Part shown: positions 1 to 8,003 of the stretch, one piece after another
Layout of the letters: the number at the start of each line of letters is the position of its first letter
Position numbering within the stretch: the stretch's first letter is position 1
From: Litorivivens sp041625495
GTDB lineage: Bacteria > Pseudomonadota > Gammaproteobacteria > Pseudomonadales > Spongiibacteraceae
Direction of reading: 5' to 3'
DNA: 15,369 bases
Assembly (NCBI RefSeq): GCF_041625495.1
Contig: NZ_JBFJTH010000090.1
Location: forward strand, 1-15,369
Notes under the pieces: model-generated
Told to the model about the DNA's origin: nothing
Databases searched by the model: none
What the model saw: only the letters and a program-made list of their open reading frames with translations
Translations under genes and position numbers: made by a program

Positions 1-46
1 ACGCTAACGTTGCCGTCGCGCACTACGTCTATAAATAAAAAATCCA

Positions 47-75
47 TTGCCTTAACTGATCAAATTCACTAGAAT
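47..75 (+). promoter_or_regulatory. Probable sigma70 promoter of the rpmH operon
   Basis: The -35 element is TTGCCT (47-52) and the -10 element is TAGAAT (70-75), with a spacer of exactly 17 bases. Transcription would begin near 82, giving a leader of about 120 bases before rpmH. It is the best hexamer pair seen upstream of rpmH. No DnaA box matching TTWTNCACA is visible in 1-202, so this part of the upstream region does not itself look like an origin. Confidence 0.6.
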
Positions 76-140
76 TCGCGATCCTGATTTTCGCGCCGCT
101 GTCTGTACTATCTACGACGCCGGCAGACACATGAAATGAT

Positions 141-167
141 CCTTATATAAGGCAGCCCTATATAAGG
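141..167 (+). promoter_or_regulatory. Leader hairpin made of two near-identical palindromic repeats upstream of rpmH
   Basis: CCTTATATAAGG (141-152) is a perfect 12-base palindrome. It is repeated with one change as CCCTATATAAGG (156-167). Together they can form a hairpin of nine perfect pairs, CCTTATATA (141-149) with TATATAAGG (159-167), and a further GG/CC pair of pairs inside the loop. It sits 35 bases before the rpmH start and inside the predicted leader transcript. It could act in RNA, on stability or translation of L34, or in DNA as a double protein-binding site. The function is unknown. Confidence 0.55.
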
Positions 168-202
168 AAGTAAGAAAGCCAACATCGGCTTGGAGCACTG
201 TC

Positions 203-337
203 ATGAAAAGAACCTTTCAACCCAGCGTACTGAAGCGCAAGCGCACCCACGGCTTCCGCGCCCGTATGGCGACCAAAAACGGCCGTAAAGTTCTCGCCCG
301 TCGTCGCGCCAAAGGTCGCAAGCGTCTCGCAGCCTAA
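203..337 (+). CDS. rpmH: Large ribosomal subunit protein bL34
   Basis: This is a 44-residue, very basic protein that binds 23S rRNA in the large ribosomal subunit. The N-terminus MKRTFQPSVLKRKRTHGFR, the middle ARMATKNGRKVLARRRAKGR and the end KRLAA match bL34 over its whole length, and 44 residues is close to the family norm. A Shine-Dalgarno GGAG lies at 192-195, seven bases before the ATG. The gene is too short for ordinary ORF-length cut-offs but is unmistakable. It starts the rpmH-rnpA-yidD-yidC-mnmE block; dnaA is expected further upstream, outside the window. Confidence 0.98.
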   Translation: MKRTFQPSVLKRKRTHGFRARMATKNGRKVLARRRAKGRKRLAA

Positions 338-367
338 TCAGGCGCGCACGCATGGTTTATCAGCACT

Positions 368-778
368 GTGACGCTTGCAGCATTTGCCAGAACGTCACGG
401 TTGCTGAATGCCAAAGATTTCAAACAGGTCTTTGATACCGCCCGTCTGAAAGTTTCGACACCGGAACTGTTGTTTCTCGCCTGTCCCAATCAAACCCCCC
501 ATGCCCGACTCGGTCTTGTCATCGCCAAGAAGCATGTCAAGCTTGCTGTTCAGCGCAATCGCATAAAACGCATTATCCGAGATAGCTTTCGACACCATCA
601 ACATGATGTCTCAGGTTTGGATATCGTCGTGCTTGCGCGAAAAGGATTGGGTACACTAGACAACCCGCAAATCCACCGCGATTGCCAGCAATTGTGGGAG
701 CAACTCCAACGTCGAGCCGAAAAACAGCAGCGCAAAGCCGAACGGCAAGCGCGCGAAGGGGCAAGTTCATGCGAATAA
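368..778 (+). CDS. rnpA: Ribonuclease P protein component
   Basis: This is the protein subunit of RNase P, which helps the catalytic RNA cleave the 5' leader from pre-tRNAs. The 136-residue product has the family pattern. An early aromatic patch (FARTSRLLNAKDFKQVF) is followed by LGLVIAKKHVKLAVQRNRIKRIIRDSFR, which contains the RNR signature, and by the LDIVVLARKG strand. The start is GTG at 368, 30 bases after the rpmH stop; the nearby ATG at 352 is out of frame. The C-terminal tail, from about residue 108, is rich in Arg, Lys and Gln and is longer than in many homologues. The last ten bases overlap the start of yidD. Confidence 0.96.
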   Translation: MTLAAFARTSRLLNAKDFKQVFDTARLKVSTPELLFLACPNQTPHARLGLVIAKKHVKLAVQRNRIKRIIRDSFRHHQHDVSGLDIVVLARKGLGTLDNPQIHRDCQQLWEQLQRRAEKQQRKAERQAREGASSCE

Positions 779-1023
779 TTCTGGTCACTGTGATCCGAAT
801 CTACCGCTACGCCATCAGCCCACTGATGGCGAGCCACTGCCGTTTCTACCCGAGCTGTTCACAGTATGCTCTGGAAGCCGTTGAAACCCACGGCGCTGCC
901 CACGGTAGCTGGCTGGCTACCAAGCGGCTTTGCCGCTGCCATCCGTTTACCGCCGGGGGTTTTGATCCCGTACCGGGCTCCGACACCGAATCCAAAACAT
1001 CAACGCAGGCACAACCTTCATAA
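769..1023 (+). CDS. yidD: Membrane protein insertion efficiency factor YidD
   Basis: This 84-residue protein is a small membrane-associated factor thought to help YidC-dependent insertion of inner-membrane proteins. It has the family core: an amphipathic start (MRIILVTVIRIYRYAISPLM), then CRFYPSCSQYALEAVETHG, then RLCRCHPFTAGGFDPVP. The conserved cysteines are in CRFYPSC and RCHP. The frame stays open upstream to 682, but the ATG at 769 matches the family N-terminus. It overlaps the 3' end of rnpA by 10 bases and shares a TAATG stop/start junction with yidC, so translation is probably coupled. Confidence 0.95.
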   Translation: MRIILVTVIRIYRYAISPLMASHCRFYPSCSQYALEAVETHGAAHGSWLATKRLCRCHPFTAGGFDPVPGSDTESKTSTQAQPS

Positions 1024-2699
1024 TGGATATACAACGTATTTTGCTGATCGCCGCCATTGCCGCGCTCTCTTTTATGCTGGTGGTGGAATGGGCAAGTTTC
1101 CGCCAACAGGAACCCGCCAGTGTCGTCGAGTCTCAGCAGACATTTGAGCAGAGCCCGACCCAAATCCCCGGTACGAACAGCAGCACTTCAATGGAAGATA
1201 TTCCTGAGGTGGCTGGGGACACCGAAGAGCCCGAACTGCAAGCCGGACACGATAGCAGCAGCATCAATGTATCTACCGACGTGCTGAACCTCAGTATTGA
1301 TCTAAGTGGCGGCGATGTAGTCTACGCGGCACTACCCAAACACTACGCCAAAATCGACACCCCGAACCAACCTTTTGTCCTACTCGAACAAAACCGCCAG
1401 CGTGAATATATAGCGCAAAGTGGCCTAATTGGAAAAAACGGTACCGATACCCGCGACGGACGCCCGCTGTTTGTGACTGAACAGGAAAACTACAGTCTCG
1501 CGAAAGGCCAAGATAAGCTTACGGTGACCCTTGCCTACGGCTACAGCCGCGATATCACCATTAAAAAGCACTATCACTTTACTCGCGGCTCCTATGTTGT
1601 GGAGCTCGACTACGAAATTGAAAACCGCAGCGCCGAACCTTGGCAAGGCGTGCTCTTTACCCAACTCAAGCGTGATAGCAGCGAAGATCCCTCTACCCAG
1701 AACAACGGCATGATGGGCATGCAGCCCTTCCTTGGTGTTGCCTACCGCACCACAGAGGAACGGTTTGAAAAACTGCCCTTCGACGACATGCGTGAAAAGC
1801 CACTCAAGCTTGAAATGCAGGGTGGCTGGGTCGCCATGATCCAGCACTACTTTCTCAGCGCCTGGATTCCACCGGCAGATCAACAGAACTATTTCTCAAC
1901 CTCTGTGACCCGCAGTGGCGACAATATCGCTCGCTACACGTCTGCTCCCCAGATTGTAGAACCCAATACCAGTGGTCACCTGAAAGCACAGCTCTATGTC
2001 GGACCGAAGGATCAATACGCACTGGAAAAGATCTCAGAAGGCCTCGAGCTCAGTGTCGACTACGGTTGGTTGTGGTGGATTGCACAGCCGCTGTTCTGGG
2101 TGTTGACCCAGATCTACAAACTGCTGGGTAACTGGGGTCTGGCCATTATCGGCGTCACCCTGGCCGTCAAAATTCTGTTCTTCCAGCTCAACGCCACAGC
2201 ATTCCGCTCGATGGCCAATATGCGTCGGGTACAACCCAAGCTGCTGGAAATTCGCGAACGCCATGCCGACGACAGACAGAAGCAGTCTCAGGCAATGATG
2301 GAGCTATACAAAAAGGAAAAAATCAATCCGCTGGGCGGATGTCTGCCGATTCTTGTACAAATGCCGGTATTTATCGCCTTGTACTGGGTGCTGATGGAAA
2401 GTGTCGAATTACGACATGCGCCATTCTTTGGCTGGATCAATGACCTGTCGGCAATGGACCCCTACTTTATTCTGCCGATCATCATGGGTGCTTCTATGTT
2501 CGTGCAGCAGAAGCTGAACCCACCGCCACCGGATCCGATGCAAGCCAAGGTTATGCAATGGTTGCCTGTCATCTTTACCTTCTTCTTCCTGTTCTTCCCG
2601 GCGGGGCTGGTACTGTATTGGGTAGTCAATAACCTGCTGTCTATTGCTCAGCAATACATCATTACCCGCAACATCGAAAAAGGTCAGGCAAAAGCCTAA
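1023..2699 (+). CDS. yidC: Membrane protein insertase YidC (Oxa1/Alb3 family)
   Basis: YidC inserts and folds inner-membrane proteins, alone or with SecYEG. At 558 residues it has the usual proteobacterial length. An N-terminal membrane segment (about residues 5-23) is followed by a low-complexity acidic linker (about 27-80) and the large periplasmic P1 domain (about 85-340). The conserved insertase core comes next, with membrane segments near 350-388, 438-460, 480-497 and 510-545. Core motifs include FRSMANMRRVQPKLLEIRER and NPLGGCLPILVQMPVFIALY. The ATG overlaps the yidD stop, and the TAA abuts the mnmE ATG. Confidence 0.97.
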   Translation: MDIQRILLIAAIAALSFMLVVEWASFRQQEPASVVESQQTFEQSPTQIPGTNSSTSMEDIPEVAGDTEEPELQAGHDSSSINVSTDVLNLSIDLSGGDVVYAALPKHYAKIDTPNQPFVLLEQNRQREYIAQSGLIGKNGTDTRDGRPLFVTEQENYSLAKGQDKLTVTLAYGYSRDITIKKHYHFTRGSYVVELDYEIENRSAEPWQGVLFTQLKRDSSEDPSTQNNGMMGMQPFLGVAYRTTEERFEKLPFDDMREKPLKLEMQGGWVAMIQHYFLSAWIPPADQQNYFSTSVTRSGDNIARYTSAPQIVEPNTSGHLKAQLYVGPKDQYALEKISEGLELSVDYGWLWWIAQPLFWVLTQIYKLLGNWGLAIIGVTLAVKILFFQLNATAFRSMANMRRVQPKLLEIRERHADDRQKQSQAMMELYKKEKINPLGGCLPILVQMPVFIALYWVLMESVELRHAPFFGWINDLSAMDPYFILPIIMGASMFVQQKLNPPPPDPMQAKVMQWLPVIFTFFFLFFPAGLVLYWVVNNLLSIAQQYIITRNIEKGQAKA

Positions 2700-4055
2700 A
2701 TGACACAACGTACCGACACCATCGCCGCCGTCGCCACCCCGGCCGGGCGCGGTGGTGTCGGTGTTATTCGTATTTCCGGGCCAGATTGCCAAACCATTGC
2801 TGCAAGTCTGCTTGACAACAAACCACTCAAACCGCGGTACGCCCACTTTTCCCAGTTTTACAAAAAATCTAACAACCAAATAGAGGCGCTAGATAGCGGA
2901 TTGGCGCTCTATTTCCCGGGACCAAATTCCTTCACTGGCGAAGATGTCCTCGAGTTACAAGGGCACGGTGGCCCGGTGATTCTCAACCTGTTGCTGCGCG
3001 AAGTTTTTCGACTTGGCGCCAGACAGGCAAGACCGGGCGAATTTTCGGAGCGCGCGTTTCTAAACAACAAAATTGATCTGGCACAGGCTGAGGCCATCGC
3101 CGACCTGATAGACAGCGCCTCAGAACAAGCCGCCAAAAATGCAGTGCGATCTCTGGAAGGCGAATTCAGTCGCCGCGTCAATCAGTTAGTCGAAGACCTT
3201 ATTCACCTGCGGATGTACGTCGAAGCCGCCATCGATTTTCCGGAAGAAGAAGTCGACTTTCTCAGCGACAGCACCATTCAAGATGGTCTGCAGGCGTTGG
3301 CAAAAAACCTCTCGGACCTGCTCGCCAGTGCCCGACAGGGCGCTTTACTGCGCGAAGGTATGACCGTAGCCATAGCCGGAAAGCCGAACGCCGGAAAATC
3401 GAGTTTGCTGAACGCACTGGCTGGGCGCGAGTCAGCTATCGTCACCGACGTGGCAGGGACTACCCGCGATCTCCTGCGCGAAACGATTTTGATTGATGGT
3501 ATGCCACTGCACGTGGTCGACACCGCGGGTCTTCGCGATAGCGATGACAGGGTAGAACAAGAAGGAATACGGCGTGCCTGGCAGGTTATAGCCGATGCCG
3601 ACAGGATTCTGCTGGTCGTTGATTCCACCGACAGCCACAGCGCCGATGATCTGATTGAACAATTCGCCGAGCACCATCAGAAACTCACTATCGTCTACAA
3701 CAAGGCCGATCTATCAGGGCTGGCAGTAGGCCTTAGCGACGATGCTCATGCCCTGAATATCTCCGCTAAAGGTCTGCAGGGTATCGACCTATTAAGAGAA
3801 CACCTCAAAGCCTGTATGGGTTATCACGGCGGCTACGACAGCCAGTTTACCGCGCGTCAACGCCATATCGATGCCCTGTTAGACGCTCAGTCACATCTGA
3901 GCCAGGGTAGTGAGCAGCTACAGACCTATCAGGCCGGTGAGCTGTTAGCCGAGGAACTGCGCCTTAGCCAGAACGCCTTGAGTACCATTACCGGCGAATT
4001 TACCCCTGACGACCTACTCGGCAAGATCTTCTCCAGCTTCTGTATTGGCAAGTAA
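2700..4055 (+). CDS. mnmE: tRNA-5-carboxymethylaminomethyluridine(34) synthesis GTPase MnmE
   Basis: MnmE works with MnmG to add a (carboxymethyl)aminomethyl group to uridine 34 of certain tRNAs, using GTP and a folate. The product has 451 residues. The N-terminal folate-binding domain (1-120, with TIAAVATPAGRGGVGVIRISG) is followed by a helical domain with the G domain inserted. The GTPase motifs are GKPNAGKS (227-234), TTRD (254-257), DTAG (274-277), NKAD (334-337) and SAK (355-357). The C-terminal FCIGK (447-451) carries the conserved catalytic-region cysteine. It starts directly after the yidC stop with no spacer. No clear terminator follows; the next 577 bases are gene-free. Confidence 0.98.
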   Translation: MTQRTDTIAAVATPAGRGGVGVIRISGPDCQTIAASLLDNKPLKPRYAHFSQFYKKSNNQIEALDSGLALYFPGPNSFTGEDVLELQGHGGPVILNLLLREVFRLGARQARPGEFSERAFLNNKIDLAQAEAIADLIDSASEQAAKNAVRSLEGEFSRRVNQLVEDLIHLRMYVEAAIDFPEEEVDFLSDSTIQDGLQALAKNLSDLLASARQGALLREGMTVAIAGKPNAGKSSLLNALAGRESAIVTDVAGTTRDLLRETILIDGMPLHVVDTAGLRDSDDRVEQEGIRRAWQVIADADRILLVVDSTDSHSADDLIEQFAEHHQKLTIVYNKADLSGLAVGLSDDAHALNISAKGLQGIDLLREHLKACMGYHGGYDSQFTARQRHIDALLDAQSHLSQGSEQLQTYQAGELLAEELRLSQNALSTITGEFTPDDLLGKIFSSFCIGK

Positions 4056-4275
4056 ATTTCAGCTTTCCAGCGACCTTTCTGTTACCAGCGCTATCCAGTG
4101 TAAGGCGAAATCACGCCACACCGGCACCGTTTGATACCCCCGTCTTTCTGACAGATCTGATCTTCGGCACCCTAAATCTCTTATCTCAGCTGAACACTGA
4201 GAGAAAAAACGCCAAAAAACGGATTTCTTTCAATTATTTTGCTGTGAATTGCCGGCGCAAATCCGGGGGACACGC

Positions 4276-4284
4276 TGTGAATAA
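4276..4284 (-). promoter_or_regulatory. Perfect DnaA box (TTATTCACA on the minus strand)
   Basis: TGTGAATAA on the plus strand is the reverse complement of TTATTCACA, a full match to TTWTNCACA. A degenerate GGATAA-ending copy follows at 4288-4296 and a TGTGTACGA copy at 4307-4315, making a loose cluster in one orientation. Confidence 0.65.
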
Positions 4285-4444
4285 GTTGGGGGATAAGTTG
4301 AGAGGCTGTGTACGAAAGTTCAGTACTAATACTTGTCCCCAATCCCTGCAACGGCCGCTACCAGCTAGCCAACACCTTTGAGACCCGCTTATACGCCCAC
4401 TTGTGAAATTGTTTTTACTAAATACTTTCAATAGCTTACATATT

Positions 4445-4453
4445 TTATCCACA
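4445..4453 (+). promoter_or_regulatory. Perfect DnaA box (TTATCCACA)
   Basis: This is an exact match to the high-affinity DnaA 9-mer, at the left edge of the AT-rich block. Thirteen bases after it, TAATAGTAA (4467-4475) gives three triplets fitting the DnaA-trio pattern described for bacterial unwinding elements. That reading is an inference from three triplets only. Confidence 0.7.
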
Positions 4454-4466
4454 TAAACCTGTGTGC

Positions 4467-4545
4467 TAATAGTAACTACAACAATAAAATTCCTTACTTT
4501 CTCTCCATATTAAGTAAATATATTTAATAACTTTTTTAAGAACAC
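4467..4545. other. AT-rich block, possible DNA unwinding element
   Basis: This stretch contains TAATAGTAA, then runs such as TTAAGTAAATATATTTAA and CTTTTTTAAG. The 60-base line 4501-4560 has 14 G or C bases. It lies between the perfect DnaA box at 4445 and the mnmG promoter, which is the same relative placement as the unwinding element of E. coli oriC. Confidence 0.5.
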
Positions 4546-4571
4546 GCACTGACTAAATTTTCACCAGCTTA

Positions 4572-4599
4572 TTGCAGTGCGAAATCCGGCCCGTATAAT
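4572..4599 (+). promoter_or_regulatory. Probable promoter of the mnmG-rsmG-parA-parB operon
   Basis: A perfect -10, TATAAT (4594-4599), is preceded by a weak -35, TTGCAG (4572-4577), at 16 bases. Transcription would start near 4606, leaving a leader of about 27 bases. It reads away from the AT-rich block, like the gidA promoter that influences firing at E. coli oriC. Confidence 0.6.
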
Positions 4600-4632
4600 C
4601 ACACTCCCTTTCACTCATCAGCAGGTTTTGCC

Positions 4633-6525
4633 GTGGATTATCCCGAGCAATTTGACGTCATCGTCATCGGCGGCGGCCACGCTGGCACCGAAGCGTGCCT
4701 GGCGGCGGCACGAATGGGCGCCAAAACCCTGCTGCTGACGCATAACATCGAAACCCTGGGGCAGATGTCCTGCAATCCTGCCATTGGCGGCATCGGCAAA
4801 AGCCACTTGGTCAAGGAAATTGACGCATTGGGTGGCGCAATGGCGCTGGCCACTGATCGCGGCGGTATCCAGTTTCGGGTGCTCAATGCCCGCAAGGGCC
4901 CAGCTGTCCGGGCTACGAGGGCCCAAGCTGACCGCGTGCTGTACAAGGCCGCCATACGCGAGATTCTCGAAAATCAACAAAACCTGTCGATTTTTCAGCA
5001 AGCGGTCGATGATTTGATAGTCGAGGGAGAGCGGGTTACCGGTGCAGTGACCAACACCGGGATCCGATTTAGGGCGCGCACCGTGGTTCTGACCACAGGG
5101 ACGTTTCTTGGCGGTAAAATACATATTGGGCTGGATAATCACAGCGGTGGTCGCGCTGGAGACCCACCGTCCATAGCGCTAGCCAGCCGACTGCGTGAGC
5201 TGCCATTGCGAGTAGATCGCCTGAAAACCGGTACCCCACCGCGGATAGATGCCAAATCGGTAAACTTTGAAGGGCTTCAGGAACAGTGGGGCGATCAGCC
5301 TGAGCCGGTAATGTCTTATCTGGGCAGTACTGACCTGCATCCGACGCAAACCTGCTGCTGGATTACTCATACCAACGAGCAAACCCACGCCATTATCCAG
5401 GGTGGGCTCGATCGCTCCCCCATGTATACCGGTGTGATTGAAGGTATTGGGCCGCGCTATTGCCCCTCAATTGAAGACAAAGTGCACCGTTTTGCGGATA
5501 AAAACAGCCACCAGATATTTATTGAGCCTGAAGGCCTCAATACCCATGAGCTCTACCCCAATGGGATTTCCACCAGCTTGCCGTTTGACGTGCAGATGAA
5601 TCTGGTGCGCTCGATTAAGGGTTTTGAAAACGCCCATATCACGCGGCCTGGCTATGCCATCGAATACGACTTTTTTGACCCACGGGATCTGAAAACCTCG
5701 CTTGAAACCAAGGTTATAGAAAACCTGTTTTTCGCCGGTCAGATCAACGGCACCACCGGCTACGAAGAGGCCGGAGCCCAAGGGCTGTTGGCAGGTTTGA
5801 ACGCTGCACTAAAAGCCTTTGATAAAGAGGCTTGGTGCCCAAAACGCGACGAAGCCTATATTGGCGTGCTGGTCGATGACCTGATTACCATGGGTACACT
5901 CGAGCCTTACCGCATGTTCACTTCACGCGCGGAATACCGTCTGCTGCTGCGTGAAGACAACGCCGATGCTCGCCTGACCGAGAAGGGACGAGAGCTCGGC
6001 TTGGTGGACGACACGCGCTGGCAGGCTTTTTGTGAAAAACGCGAAAGCGTGGAACGCGAGCGCCAGCGTATGGCCAGTACTTGGATTCAGCCCAATACCC
6101 CGCAAGCCGAGGTACTCAACAGCAAGATACCCACGCCGATCAGTCGAGAGCATAATCTGCTGGATCTTCTGAAGCGTCCTGAGCTTAATTACTTTGATGT
6201 TGCCGGTCTTAAGGGCGAAGCGAGTACTAACGTACAGGTGGCCGAGCAAGTTGAAATCGGGGTCAAATACGCCGGCTATATTGACCGTCAAACCGAAGAA
6301 ATTGAGCGTCTTCGCCGCTTTGAACACACCAACCTGCCACTCGATTTCGACTATCAGAGCGTGGAAGGACTGTCCAACGAGATCAAGCAGAAGCTGACCG
6401 CGACGCGGCCACAAACACTGGCCCAGGCCTCGCGTATTCCGGGGGTAACGCCGGCAGCGGTTTCTCTGCTCCTTATCTATCTGAAAAAACGGGGTCTGCT
6501 CGAGCGCGGCAGCAAAACAGCCTGA
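4633..6525 (+). CDS. mnmG: tRNA uridine-5-carboxymethylaminomethyl(34) synthesis enzyme MnmG
   Basis: MnmG (GidA) is the FAD/NADH-dependent partner of MnmE in modifying the wobble uridine of tRNAs. The product is 630 residues, the family length. The N-terminal FAD-binding motif is DVIVIGGGHAGTEACLAAARMG, with GGGHAG at 13-18. It is followed by QMSCNPAIGGIGKSHLVKEIDALGG, TGTFLGGKIHIG, YCPSIEDKVHRF and GQINGTTGYEEAGAQGLLAG, all hallmarks of the family. The start is GTG at 4633, with a modest AGG Shine-Dalgarno eight bases upstream. It is the first gene of a new transcription unit beside the candidate origin, and its TGA overlaps the rsmG ATG. Confidence 0.98.
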   Translation: MDYPEQFDVIVIGGGHAGTEACLAAARMGAKTLLLTHNIETLGQMSCNPAIGGIGKSHLVKEIDALGGAMALATDRGGIQFRVLNARKGPAVRATRAQADRVLYKAAIREILENQQNLSIFQQAVDDLIVEGERVTGAVTNTGIRFRARTVVLTTGTFLGGKIHIGLDNHSGGRAGDPPSIALASRLRELPLRVDRLKTGTPPRIDAKSVNFEGLQEQWGDQPEPVMSYLGSTDLHPTQTCCWITHTNEQTHAIIQGGLDRSPMYTGVIEGIGPRYCPSIEDKVHRFADKNSHQIFIEPEGLNTHELYPNGISTSLPFDVQMNLVRSIKGFENAHITRPGYAIEYDFFDPRDLKTSLETKVIENLFFAGQINGTTGYEEAGAQGLLAGLNAALKAFDKEAWCPKRDEAYIGVLVDDLITMGTLEPYRMFTSRAEYRLLLREDNADARLTEKGRELGLVDDTRWQAFCEKRESVERERQRMASTWIQPNTPQAEVLNSKIPTPISREHNLLDLLKRPELNYFDVAGLKGEASTNVQVAEQVEIGVKYAGYIDRQTEEIERLRRFEHTNLPLDFDYQSVEGLSNEIKQKLTATRPQTLAQASRIPGVTPAAVSLLLIYLKKRGLLERGSKTA

Positions 6526-7157
6526 TGGCTGAACGAGAGCAACTGCAGCGGGGTCTAGCTGGACTGTCGCTAACACTGAGCGAGCAACAGCAAGACCAGC
6601 TGTTGCACTATCTGGCGTTGTTGATTAAATGGAATAGAGCCTACAACCTGACGGCCATTCGCGATCCTCAGGAAATGGTCAGCAAGCATTTGCTGGATTC
6701 CCTAAGTGTTGCTCCATTTATTCGTGGTGAACGTCTGCTGGACGTGGGCACCGGTGCCGGTTTGCCGGGAATCCCACTGGCCATCGTCTACCCGGAAAAG
6801 GAATTCGAGCTGCTGGACGCAAACAGCAAAAAAACCCGGTTTCTGACGCATGTCGTAGCTGAGTTAGTACTTACAAACGTTAAAGTTCACCACTGCCGCA
6901 TAGAAGCAGGTAAACTGGGCGCGCATTATCAGGGTATTTTGTCTCGGGCTTTTGCGTCATTGGCGGATATGACGGCAGCTTGCGGTCCGCTGTTGGCAGA
7001 AGGCGGCGAGCTACTGGCCATGAAGGGTCAATACCCCGAGGAAGAGTTGAGTCAGTTACCAAAACCCTATATCGTCAAGGGTTCTCACGCGCTGGTGGTG
7101 CCGGGGCTCACCGGTGAGCGTCATCTCATAAGAATTGGGCCCGATCACACGCCCTGA
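6525..7157 (+). CDS. rsmG: 16S rRNA (guanine(527)-N7)-methyltransferase RsmG
   Basis: RsmG (GidB) methylates N7 of G527 of 16S rRNA with S-adenosylmethionine. The 210-residue protein has the family N-terminus (LLHYLALLIKWNRAYNLTAIRDPQEMVSKHLLDSL split around residues 27-60), the SAM-binding loop LLDVGTGAGLPGIPLA (71-86) and the SRAFASL motif (140-146). The first base of its ATG is the last base of the mnmG TGA (TGATG), so the two are probably translationally coupled, as in many bacteria. Thirty bases separate it from parA. Confidence 0.97.
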   Translation: MAEREQLQRGLAGLSLTLSEQQQDQLLHYLALLIKWNRAYNLTAIRDPQEMVSKHLLDSLSVAPFIRGERLLDVGTGAGLPGIPLAIVYPEKEFELLDANSKKTRFLTHVVAELVLTNVKVHHCRIEAGKLGAHYQGILSRAFASLADMTAACGPLLAEGGELLAMKGQYPEEELSQLPKPYIVKGSHALVVPGLTGERHLIRIGPDHTP

Positions 7158-7187
7158 ACAACATTACAGGCCCTGGACTGGGACAGC

Positions 7188-8003
7188 ATGGCAAAGATAT
7201 TTGCAATCACCAATCAGAAAGGCGGTGTCGGTAAGACAACCACCAGCGTCAATCTTGCCGCCTCCTTGGTGAAAACCCGGCGTCGGGTGCTGCTTATCGA
7301 CCTCGATCCCCAAGGCAATGCCACGATGGGCAGTGGTGTCGATAAGAATTCGCTGGATGGCAGTGTGTACGATGTATTGATTGGCGACAGCAGTGCTGCC
7401 GACGCCATTCAATCCGGCCTGGCCGCAGGCTACGATCTGCTGGGCGCCAACCAGGATTTGACCGCGGCAGAAGTAGAGCTGATTAATGAAATTGGCCGCG
7501 AATTTCGCTTGCGGGAAGGCTTGGCCCCAGTTCTGGAAGATTACGACTTTATTCTGGTGGATTGCCCGCCGTCACTAAACATGCTGACGGTCAATGCGCT
7601 GGCAGCCTCGCATGGCGTTATTATTCCCATGCAATGCGAATACTATGCTCTGGAAGGCCTTAGCGCGCTGGTTAACACTGTAAACCGCGTGAAACAGCTG
7701 ATTAACCCTGAGTTGGAAATAGAAGGCTTGCTGCGCACCATGTACGATCCGCGTAACAGCCTCACCAATGATGTCTCCGCGCAGCTTTACAACCACTTTG
7801 GCGACAAGGTTTACCGCACCGTGATTCCGCGCAATGTGCGTCTCGCCGAGGCTCCCAGTCACGGCATGCCGGTGATTGACTACGATAAAGACTCCAAGGG
7901 AGCGATGGCCTATATCGCACTGGCCGGTGAAATGCTCCGACGCGCAGATAAACCACAGGCCCGGGAAAAACCGGACCTGCAATTGATTCGGTCTGAAGGA
8001 TAA
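7188..8003 (+). CDS. parA: Chromosome partitioning ATPase ParA (Soj-like)
   Basis: ParA is the Walker-type ATPase that moves ParB-bound origin regions along the nucleoid. The 271-residue product has the deviant Walker A motif KGGVGKTT (11-18), including the signature first lysine. The Walker A' region is LLIDLDPQGNAT and the Walker B region is DFILVDCPPSLNMLTVNAL. It lacks the N-terminal DNA-binding extension of many plasmid ParA proteins, so it is a chromosomal Soj type. A GAAGGA at the end of parA serves parB, and the TAATG junction couples the two genes. Confidence 0.97.
   Translation: MAKIFAITNQKGGVGKTTTSVNLAASLVKTRRRVLLIDLDPQGNATMGSGVDKNSLDGSVYDVLIGDSSAADAIQSGLAAGYDLLGANQDLTAAEVELINEIGREFRLREGLAPVLEDYDFILVDCPPSLNMLTVNALAASHGVIIPMQCEYYALEGLSALVNTVNRVKQLINPELEIEGLLRTMYDPRNSLTNDVSAQLYNHFGDKVYRTVIPRNVRLAEAPSHGMPVIDYDKDSKGAMAYIALAGEMLRRADKPQAREKPDLQLIRSEG

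Larger units (their letters stand above)
4056..4632. other. Candidate chromosomal replication origin (oriC-like region) between mnmE and mnmG
   Basis: This gap of 577 bases has no credible gene; a 72-codon minus-strand frame at 4234-4452 resembles nothing. It contains two perfect DnaA boxes, 4276-4284 (minus) and 4445-4453 (plus). Weaker boxes with seven of nine matches lie at about 4243-4251, 4288-4296, 4307-4315 and 4402-4410. An AGATCT hexamer (4153-4158) fits the ATP-DnaA 6-mer. A strongly AT-rich block follows beside mnmG; 4441-4560 is 25% G+C by hand count. In E. coli, oriC also abuts mnmG (gidA) with its unwinding element on the mnmG side, so the layout fits. It could instead be a secondary or relic origin, with the main one next to dnaA outside the window. 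Confidence 0.65.

Noticed and set aside
682..768. A longer yidD product starting at 682
   Set aside because: The extra 29 residues lie inside rnpA and are not part of the YidD family; the ATG at 769 matches the conserved N-terminus.
4184..4202. Hairpin TCTCAG / CTGAGA after mnmE as its terminator
   Set aside because: The stem has only six pairs, lies about 130 bases after the stop and is followed by an A run, not T, on the coding strand.
4234..4452. 72-codon minus-strand open frame in the mnmE-mnmG gap
   Set aside because: No recognisable domain, it spans a DnaA box and part of the AT-rich block, and it has no convincing start signals.
5923..6576. Long antisense frames, for example the 217-codon minus-strand frame over mnmG
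   Set aside because: They are shadows of strongly conserved plus-strand genes and resemble no known protein.
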